A stretch of 43,851 nt of DNA from an uncultured Clostridia bacterium (GTDB lineage: Bacteria; Bacillota; Clostridia; Christensenellales; Aristaeellaceae). The DNA lies in contig CAKTXH010000006.1 in assembly GCA_934630975.1 (NCBI GenBank), positions 1 through 43,851 on the forward strand. The letters run 5' to 3'. The notes beneath the pieces are model-generated. The model did no database searches and was not told where the DNA came from. It was given only the letters and a program-made list of their open reading frames with translations. Below, in pieces: positions 38,422 through 43,851 of the stretch (position 1 is the stretch's first letter; every line of letters begins with the position of its first letter). Both the position numbers and the translations under genes were made by a program.

Positions 38422-40350
38422 TCATTCCACCTCGCAGTGCGCCCAGTCGCGGACGTGATCCCACGCGACGTAAAAGCCCGCACCGTGGCTGCAAAAGACA
38501 CTCCCCGGCGGGTTCTGCACGTCGGCCAGCGCGTCATAACCGATCTTTTTCACGATTTCGTCCTGATTCTTGCAGGGTTCGTAACGGTCAAACCGCGAAG
38601 CGATGCGCCCGTGGCCGCGCGTGGACGCAGCGAACTTCGTCGGATAATCCCAGAACGTCGCGGCAGTGCACCGGCCTGTCAGCGTCGTTTCGCCGCCGTC
38701 CGTTTCGGAAGCGTCCAGCTCCGCGCCGATGCGCAGCAGCTCACCCGTCACCCGCGCCAGCGTTTCGCTCGGCATCGCCAGTTCAAAACGCACAACCGGC
38801 TCGAGCAGCACGTTTTCCGCCTGCATCAGCGCGTTGCGAATCGCGCGGCAGGTCGCTTCCCGAAAGTCGCCGCCCTCCGTATGCTTGAGGTGCGCGCGCC
38901 CCGCAATCAGCTCGATCCGCACATCCGTCAGCGGGCTGCCCGTCAACACGCCGGGATGTTCCCGTTCAAAGACGTGCGTGCGGATCAGCCGCTTCCAGTT
39001 TTCGTCCAGCGAATTGGGCGGGCAGTTGACCGCGAACGTCACGCCGCTCCCCGGCTCACCGGGCGTAAGCCTGAGCCACACCTCGGCATAGTGCCGCAGC
39101 GGCTCGTAATGCCCGATGCCCACGACGGGCGCGGCAATCGTCTCTTTATAGAGCACATGCGGCGGCAGCATGCGCACCTTGTCGCCAAACCGCGCTTCCA
39201 AAATGCCCTGCAAAACCTCGACCTGCACCGCGCCCATCACGCCGACGGAAACGCCGTTTTCCTCCGGGCGGACGGAGAGCAGCGGGTCTTCCTCCTCCAG
39301 CTCACGCAGATGCATCAGCAGCGCGCTCTGCGTCAGCGGCTCGACCGGCTCCACCTGCACGCTCATCAGCGGCACGGTTTCGGGCATTTCAAGGCCGAAA
39401 TTCCCGCCGATGCGTTCGCCGGGTTTGGCCGAAAGCCCCGCCAGCGCGGCGGTCTGCCCGGCGTGCGCTTCGCCCATCGGCAGCAGCTTTCCGCCCTGCG
39501 GCGCGAGAATCGCCGCGACTTTGCACGCGCCGGAAAGCGTCTGCACCTCGTCGCGCGCGCGCACAACGCCGCTCGTCACCTTCACATAGGTATACCGAAC
39601 GCCGCCGACGCGCCGCACCCGATATGCCTTGGCGGAAAACGGCTCGTTCTCGCGCCGCGCATCATCCGTCCGGCAGAGCTCACCGACGGCTTCCATCAGC
39701 GCGTCCACGCCGATATCGTTCAGCGCGCTGCCCGCCAAAACGGGATAAAGCGCGCAGGCCGCAAACGCGCGCCGCGCGCCCGAAAGATAATCCGCCCTCG
39801 CCGCGGTTTCATCCAGATGCTGTTCGAGAAGAAGCTCGTCCCGCTCGGCCAACGCCTCGCGCACGTCGCCCGCCATCAGCACGCAGTCGCCGGAAAGCAG
39901 CCTGCGCATCTGCGCCATGACGCGCAAAACGTCCGCGCCCTCCCTGTCCGTCTTATTCAAAAAGAGGATCGTCGGGATGTTTTTCTTTTGCAGCAGCTTG
40001 AAGAGCGTCACGGTGTGGCTTTGCACACCCTCCGCGCAGGAGACGACCAGCAGCGCCGCATCCAGCACGGACAGCGCGCGCTCCATCTCGCCGGAAAAAT
40101 CGACGTGCCCCGGCGTATCCATCAGCGTGACGAGCAGCGGCTCCTCCCCCGAAACGGGCCACGAAAGCGTCGCCTGTTCGGTGAAAATCGTAATGCCGCG
40201 GGCGCGCTCCATCGGGTCGTCATCCATAAACGCGTCGCCGTGATCGACGCGGCCGCAGGCGCGGATCACGCCCGCGCGCCTGAGAAGCTGTTCGCAGAGC
40301 GTCGTCTTGCCCGCGTCCACGTGCGCCGCAACCCCGAGCGTCAAATGCAT
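38422..40350 (-). CDS. TetM/EF-G-like translational GTPase
   Basis: 642 residues, the length of Tet(M)-type ribosomal protection proteins, shorter than EF-G. The GTPase motifs are AHVDAGKTT (9-17), RGIT (51-54), DTPGH (78-82) and NKTD (132-135). EF-G-like domains II-V follow. The domain IV tip, where Tet(M) has YSPVSTPADF, reads AHLKHTEGGDF here, so tetracycline protection is doubtful. It is more likely a housekeeping or stress translation factor that binds ribosomes. It begins inside the end of trmD (10-base overlap) with GGAGG upstream. The MocR-type gene follows within a few bases. Confidence 0.85.
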   Translation of the reverse strand: MHLTLGVAAHVDAGKTTLCEQLLRRAGVIRACGRVDHGDAFMDDDPMERARGITIFTEQATLSWPVSGEEPLLVTLMDTPGHVDFSGEMERALSVLDAALLVVSCAEGVQSHTVTLFKLLQKKNIPTILFLNKTDREGADVLRVMAQMRRLLSGDCVLMAGDVREALAERDELLLEQHLDETAARADYLSGARRAFAACALYPVLAGSALNDIGVDALMEAVGELCRTDDARRENEPFSAKAYRVRRVGGVRYTYVKVTSGVVRARDEVQTLSGACKVAAILAPQGGKLLPMGEAHAGQTAALAGLSAKPGERIGGNFGLEMPETVPLMSVQVEPVEPLTQSALLMHLRELEEEDPLLSVRPEENGVSVGVMGAVQVEVLQGILEARFGDKVRMLPPHVLYKETIAAPVVGIGHYEPLRHYAEVWLRLTPGEPGSGVTFAVNCPPNSLDENWKRLIRTHVFEREHPGVLTGSPLTDVRIELIAGRAHLKHTEGGDFREATCRAIRNALMQAENVLLEPVVRFELAMPSETLARVTGELLRIGAELDASETDGGETTLTGRCTAATFWDYPTKFAASTRGHGRIASRFDRYEPCKNQDEIVKKIGYDALADVQNPPGSVFCSHGAGFYVAWDHVRDWAHCEVE

Positions 40351-41144
40351 GGCTGTTCCTCCGTCGGCGCTTCCGGCTGCGCCGCTTTCGCCGCCTCGTC
40401 CTCCTCGCGGATGCGGTCAAACACCGCGTCCACCACCTTCTGCTGATGGCGCGTGAACTTACGCCCCGCCAGATACGCCTGCGCCATTTCCGGCCTGCGC
40501 CGCAGGGTGATATACAGCGATTCGCTGATCTGCCAATCGACGATGTGCGCGTGGTTGCCGTTGAGCAGCGGTTCGGGCACGGTCAGCCCCTCGAATTCGC
40601 GCGGACGGGTATACTGCGGGTATTCCAGCAGGCCGGAGGAAAAGCTCTCCGTCTGCGCGCTCTCCTCGCAGCCGAGCACGCCCGGCACGAGCCGCGCCAC
40701 GCAATCCACCAGCACCATCGCGCCCAGCTCGCCGCCGGTCAGAATATAATCGCCGATGGAAAGCTCCTCGTCGATGCACAGATCCAGCGCGCGCTGATCC
40801 ACGCCCTCATAATGGCCGCAAAGCAAAATCAGCTCGTCCTCTTTGGCGAGCTGCTCGGCTTTTTTCTGCGTCAGCGTCTCGCCGCGCGGGGAGAGATAGA
40901 TGCGCCGCACCTTCCGCTCGCCCTGCACGTCGCGAATCGCGTCCACAATCGGCTGGGCAAGCATCACCATGCCCGCGCCGCCGCCGAAGGGCGCGTCATC
41001 CGTGTTATGGTGCTTGTTTTTGGAATAGGCGCGGATATCCACCTCGCGGATATCCAAAATGCCCGCCTTTTCCGCGCGGCCGAGCATGCTCGTGTGCAGC
41101 GGGGTGAACATCTCCGGGAAGGTGGTCAGAATCGTGATTTTCAT
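40341..41144 (-). CDS. trmD: tRNA (guanine(37)-N1)-methyltransferase
   Basis: 267 residues. This SPOUT-fold enzyme makes m1G37, preventing frameshifts. It contains MKITILTTFPEMFTPLHTSM, the DAPFGGGAGMVM loop, LCGHYEGVDQR and the knot SIGDYILTGGELGAMVLVD. The C-terminal extension is ordinary. It is usually found in rpsP-rimM-trmD-rplS, but none of those partners is beside it here. It is preceded by an unknown protein (ATGA overlap) and followed by the TetM-like GTPase (10-base overlap). Confidence 0.97.
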   Translation of the reverse strand: MKITILTTFPEMFTPLHTSMLGRAEKAGILDIREVDIRAYSKNKHHNTDDAPFGGGAGMVMLAQPIVDAIRDVQGERKVRRIYLSPRGETLTQKKAEQLAKEDELILLCGHYEGVDQRALDLCIDEELSIGDYILTGGELGAMVLVDCVARLVPGVLGCEESAQTESFSSGLLEYPQYTRPREFEGLTVPEPLLNGNHAHIVDWQISESLYITLRRRPEMAQAYLAGRKFTRHQQKVVDAVFDRIREEDEAAKAAQPEAPTEEQPCI

Positions 41145-41737
41145 TTGTCCTCCGTAGGCTCGGACGAGAGCAGCGTCATCTCCTGCTTGGCCATATCTTC
41201 AAGCACGGCGTACATCTGCTCCTCCTGCGTGGCGATTTCCAGAATCTCGATTTCGCGCAGGGTGACGGTTTCCTCCTCCGCCTCGCGGCCAAAGAAATCC
41301 AGCAGCCGCAGTTTGAGCCGCAGGCCGTTGGCCTCCAGCACGCGGCCGGTGATCATGTCGTCGCCCATGATGACCGAGACGATCTCCCCGCGCTCCTTGC
41401 AGGCCAGCAGCACGCTGAGCAGCAGATCGGTGTCCTCCGCGGGCGCTTCCGTAAAAAAGCAGCGATGATGCTGCTTGTGGTAAGCGAGCAGCATCGCCAG
41501 CCGCTGTTCATATTCCTCCCCGGCGAGCACCTGAATCACGTCCTGGTTGCGCCGCACGCGCCAGCCGTCAATCTGCCCCCACGGGCTTAAATCGCACATG
41601 AGCACATGCTGCCCGTCCACCGCCTCCACAAAGCCCGCGGAGAACCCCTCCGGGTCGTCCGGGTCGGTATAGACGGAAGCCAGCGCGCCCTGCGCCGCCA
41701 GAATCCTGAGCAGATAAACCATATATCCGTTGGTCAT
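41141..41737 (-). CDS. Unknown protein encoded ahead of trmD
   Basis: 198 residues, soluble and acidic. I do not recognise it; it is not RimM, the usual trmD neighbour. It seems to contain two similar small beta-barrel segments: SAGFVEAVDGQHVLMCDLSP (about 32-51) and MITGRVLEANGLRLKLRLLDF (about 130-150). Both have the strand-turn-strand look of Sm- or SH3-like barrels, which often bind RNA or proteins. A helical link (YEQRLAMLLAYHKQHH) lies between them. The ATG at 41737 has GAAAGGT upstream and the stop overlaps trmD (ATGA). It follows the DNA methyltransferase after 16 bases. Confidence 0.75.
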   Translation of the reverse strand: MTNGYMVYLLRILAAQGALASVYTDPDDPEGFSAGFVEAVDGQHVLMCDLSPWGQIDGWRVRRNQDVIQVLAGEEYEQRLAMLLAYHKQHHRCFFTEAPAEDTDLLLSVLLACKERGEIVSVIMGDDMITGRVLEANGLRLKLRLLDFFGREAEEETVTLREIEILEIATQEEQMYAVLEDMAKQEMTLLSSEPTEDK

Positions 41738-41753
41738 AGTTTTACCTTTCAGT

Positions 41754-43022
41754 TTAATACCTTCTCTTGGGCAGATAGAACCGCCGCTTGCCCCAGATAT
41801 CCACAATCATGATGCACGGTTCGCCCGCGCAGACGGGCATTTCCAGCGTGGCGGCCAGCGCCGGGGTGGCCACGCTCCGCGCGCTGGATGCATACCGGCG
41901 ATAGGTATCGCCCTGCACAAAGCCGCAGCTCCATTGATCCACCGCGTCCAGCCCGTTCACGCCCATTGCCTGCGCGGCCTCGTTTTCAAAGCTGATGAGC
42001 CGCACGGTGTACGAGCTGATGGCCGGAAAGACCTCGGCCTCAACCACGCAGTCGTCCTCGCCGCAGGGCGCTTCCACGTCGAAGGTGAAATCCAGCGGCT
42101 TGCCCGCCGTGCTCTGCGCCAGCCGCTTACCCGTCGTCGCAATCGCCAGCGGGCTTTGATCGACGCACAGAAAGCGCCGGTTCAGCCCCGCCGCCGCTAC
42201 GGCCGACGTGCCGCTGCCCGCGAACAGGTCGCAGATCAAATCGCCCTCCTGCGAAGAGCAGCTGACGATGCGCTCCAGCAGCTTGAGCGGCTTTTGGGTT
42301 TCGTAGCCGGTGCGCTGGGGATCCTTCTGCTGCAAGTGGCTGATGTCGTCCCAAACGTCGCCGGGATAGGCCGGCTCGTCGTCGTAATAGCGGTATTCCT
42401 TGCCGCCGGACATGATGGCGCGGTAACTGCGCCCGTTTTCATCGACGGCGCGGCGCATGTGGTTGCTTCTCGACTCGTTGCGCGCGACGGGCACGGCCTT
42501 GAGGTTGAAATAATACGCTCTCGACCGCGCATAGAACAGGATCACGTCGTGCTTGCGCGGGAAATAGCTGCGCGCGCGTCCGCCGGTCTGGTAACTCCAG
42601 ATGATCTCGTTGAGGAAGTTGCTTTCGCCGAAAACCTCGTCCATCAGCAGCCGCAGGTGCGCGTACATCCGGCTGTCGATATGCAGAAAGATGGTGCCTT
42701 CCTTCTTGAGCAGTTCGCGGGAAAGCAGCAGCGTTTTTTTCATCATCGCCAGATATTCCGCGCGATCCGGCCAGCGGTCGTCGTAAGCGGGCAGGCTGAG
42801 GCTGGGCGAGCCGTTTTTATAACCCTTTTCGCCGATGCGCGCTTTCATATCGAACTGCTTTCCCGTGTTAAACGGCGGATCGAGATAGATGGTCTGCACC
42901 TGCCCCCCGAAGCGAGATAGAAGGGCCTCTCCATCCTCCGGCATTTTTGCCTGGATGAGCGTGCCCGTGCTCTCCCGACCCATATGGCGCTCTGCGACGC
43001 AGCTGATATATGTGCAGGGCAT
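41754..43022 (-). CDS. DNA methyltransferase, N6-adenine/N4-cytosine (beta-class, Mod-like), orphan
   Basis: 422 residues. Motif IV, the catalytic DPPF in YLDPPFNTGKQF (47-58), comes before motif I, CDLFAGSGTSA (264-274). That is the beta-class order of type III Mod and CcrM-like enzymes. YETQKPLKLLERIV (240-253) is the typical link. SAM would be bound at FAGSG. Residues about 310-422 form an extra C-terminal domain ending DIWGKRRFYLPKR, which may supply DNA specificity. No restriction gene is nearby. I chose the ATG at 43022, six bases after GGTGG; 43028 is possible. It is the first gene downstream of a consensus promoter (43097-43125). Confidence 0.88.
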   Translation of the reverse strand: MPCTYISCVAERHMGRESTGTLIQAKMPEDGEALLSRFGGQVQTIYLDPPFNTGKQFDMKARIGEKGYKNGSPSLSLPAYDDRWPDRAEYLAMMKKTLLLSRELLKKEGTIFLHIDSRMYAHLRLLMDEVFGESNFLNEIIWSYQTGGRARSYFPRKHDVILFYARSRAYYFNLKAVPVARNESRSNHMRRAVDENGRSYRAIMSGGKEYRYYDDEPAYPGDVWDDISHLQQKDPQRTGYETQKPLKLLERIVSCSSQEGDLICDLFAGSGTSAVAAAGLNRRFLCVDQSPLAIATTGKRLAQSTAGKPLDFTFDVEAPCGEDDCVVEAEVFPAISSYTVRLISFENEAAQAMGVNGLDAVDQWSCGFVQGDTYRRYASSARSVATPALAATLEMPVCAGEPCIMIVDIWGKRRFYLPKRRY

Positions 43023-43096
43023 GGCCATCCACCTTTCTAAGCGGCTTGCGCTTCTTTTGATTCTCGCATGTCCGCAGACACGCTCCCTAATATAGT

Positions 43097-43125
43097 ATTA
43101 TACTGTTTTTTACGGCTTTTTACAA
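43097..43125 (-). promoter_or_regulatory. Sigma-A promoter of the methyltransferase-trmD-MocR unit
   Basis: Minus strand TTGTAA (43125-43120), 17-base spacer, perfect TATAAT (43102-43097). No second promoter was seen down to the terminator at 36631-36668, so it probably drives six genes. Confidence 0.85.
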
Positions 43126-43140
43126 GGGGGCGAAATGATC

Positions 43141-43178
43141 AAAAAAACTCCGCTCCCTGCCAAAGCAAAGAGCGGAGT
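43141..43178 (-). terminator. Rho-independent terminator of the NCS2 permease gene
   Basis: Minus strand arms ACTCCGCTC/GAGCGGAGT (43178-43170 and 43155-43147) around a 14-base loop, then TTTTTT. It lies 17 bases after the permease stop. Confidence 0.93.
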
Positions 43179-43194
43179 TTGGAACTGATTCTTC

Positions 43195-43851
43195 TTAGAG
43201 GAAGATGTACTTGAGCACGAACAGCACGGCCAGCACATACATCAGCGGCTTAACCTGCTTGCCCTTGCCGGAGACCACGTGCAGCACCACATAGGAGATG
43301 ATGCCCATCGAGATGCCTTCGGAGATGCTGTAAAACAGCGGCATGGCGACGATGGCGAGGTACGCCGGGATGGCCTCGGCCATGTTATCCTCGTCGAAGC
43401 GGATCTCGGTGACGGTGGAAACCATCAGGTAGCCGACCATCATCAGCGCCGGAGCGGTCGCGAAGGACGGAATCGCCGTGAAGATCGGCGCGAAGAACAT
43501 GGAAGCGAGGAACAGGATGCCGGTGGTCATCGCGGTCAGGCCGGTGCGGCCGCCCGCAGCCACGCCGGAAGCGGACTCGACGAACGTGGTGATGGTCGAA
43601 GTGCCCATCACAGCGCCGACGGTGGTGCCGATGGCGTCCGCCATGAGCGCGGGCTTGATGCCCGGCAGGCGGCCCTCTTCATCGAGCATATCGGCCTTGG
43701 TGGCCACGCCGATGAGGGTGCCGAGGGTATCAAAGATATCCACGAACAGGAAGGAGAACACGACGATGATGAAGTTGACAATGCCGACGTTGCTGAAATC
43801 CACGTTGAAGCACTGGCCGAAGGTCATGCCCAGCTTGGAGAAATCCGTCAG
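43195..43851 (-). CDS. NCS2-family purine permease (C-terminal part)
   Basis: The last 218 residues are in the window and the gene continues past the right edge; the frame is open to the end (LTDFSKLGMTFG). The segment shows VDIFDTLGTLIGVATKADMLDEEGRLPGIKPALMADAIGTT and GTSTITTFVESASGVAAGGRTGLTA, which are hallmarks of the AzgA/PbuG/PbuO branch importing guanine, hypoxanthine or adenine by proton symport. About five helices are visible. Upstream regulation, for instance a purine riboswitch, would lie outside the window. Confidence 0.92.
   Translation of the reverse strand: MTDFSKLGMTFGQCFNVDFSNVGIVNFIIVVFSFLFVDIFDTLGTLIGVATKADMLDEEGRLPGIKPALMADAIGTTVGAVMGTSTITTFVESASGVAAGGRTGLTAMTTGILFLASMFFAPIFTAIPSFATAPALMMVGYLMVSTVTEIRFDEDNMAEAIPAYLAIVAMPLFYSISEGISMGIISYVVLHVVSGKGKQVKPLMYVLAVLFVLKYIFL

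Noticed and set aside
38422..40350. Calling the GTPase a tetracycline resistance gene
   Set aside because: Length and GTPase motifs fit, but the domain IV tip differs from Tet(M) and no mobile element is near. Resistance cannot be claimed from this.

Overview
The window is chromosomal DNA from a GC-rich member of the Bacillota, most likely a Clostridia-class anaerobe and possibly gut-associated. The evidence is the paired GlgC/GlgD subunits, a YtrA-type GntR regulator with its ABC transporter, a YabN-type MazG next to HU, a DUF1858 redox-disulfide protein, PepV, strong AGGAGG ribosome binding sites, and sigma-A promoters of the TTGACA-17-TATAAT kind. No rRNA, tRNA, CRISPR array, prophage, transposase or insertion sequence was seen. 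Gene composition looks even, so this reads as core genome with some unusual members.

Layout. 1-1.5 kb: start of a DUF362 protein and an AEC-family carrier, separated by hairpin repeats. 1.8-6.5 kb: rsmD-coaD-coiled-coil protein-glycosyltransferase-mazG, transcribed leftward from a promoter at 6511-6539, followed by HU with its own promoter. 6.5-9.1 kb: alr-5-formyl-THF cyclo-ligase-membrane protein, overlapping by ATGA. 9.2-12.1 kb: a YkvI-like transporter converges on a lipoprotein with an M1-peptidase fold whose zinc site is destroyed. 12.1-16.3 kb: amino-acid kinase plus PHP phosphatase, a MITE-like inverted repeat, then GT2-GtrA fusion, CPBP protease and rlmH with 4-base overlaps. 16.5-18.2 kb: trpS, a small NrdD-tail-like protein and a DUF1858 protein, each with its own promoter. 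18.2-28 kb, all leftward: secreted SH3 protein, CDF metal transporter, unknown protein, KDGal kinase and aldolase, PepV, PatB-type lyase, a methyltransferase and an RsuA-like pseudouridine synthase. Three of the intergenic gaps carry copies of a hairpin repeat family. 28.4-32.7 kb: glgC-glgD-glgA glycogen operon. 32.8-36.6 kb: a DUF6020-like membrane protein, then a GntR-ABC operon with a visible operator. 36.7-43.1 kb: a leftward six-gene unit (DNA methyltransferase, unknown protein, trmD, TetM-like GTPase, MocR-type regulator, lipoprotein) between one strong promoter and a bidirectional terminator. 43.2 kb to the end: C-terminal part of an NCS2 purine permease.

The most unusual features are: (1) GlgA with a 147-residue tail containing four 27-31-residue Lys/Ala/Glu/Pro repeats; (2) an M1-peptidase-like lipoprotein with RLCAR where HExxH should be; (3) a MocR-type regulator with Arg in place of the PLP-binding Lys; (4) the compact unit linking an orphan DNA methyltransferase, TrmD, a TetM-like GTPase and that regulator; (5) a family of intergenic triple hairpins whose stems vary in a compensatory way between copies. 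None is proven to be a new system. The fourth is the best candidate for one.
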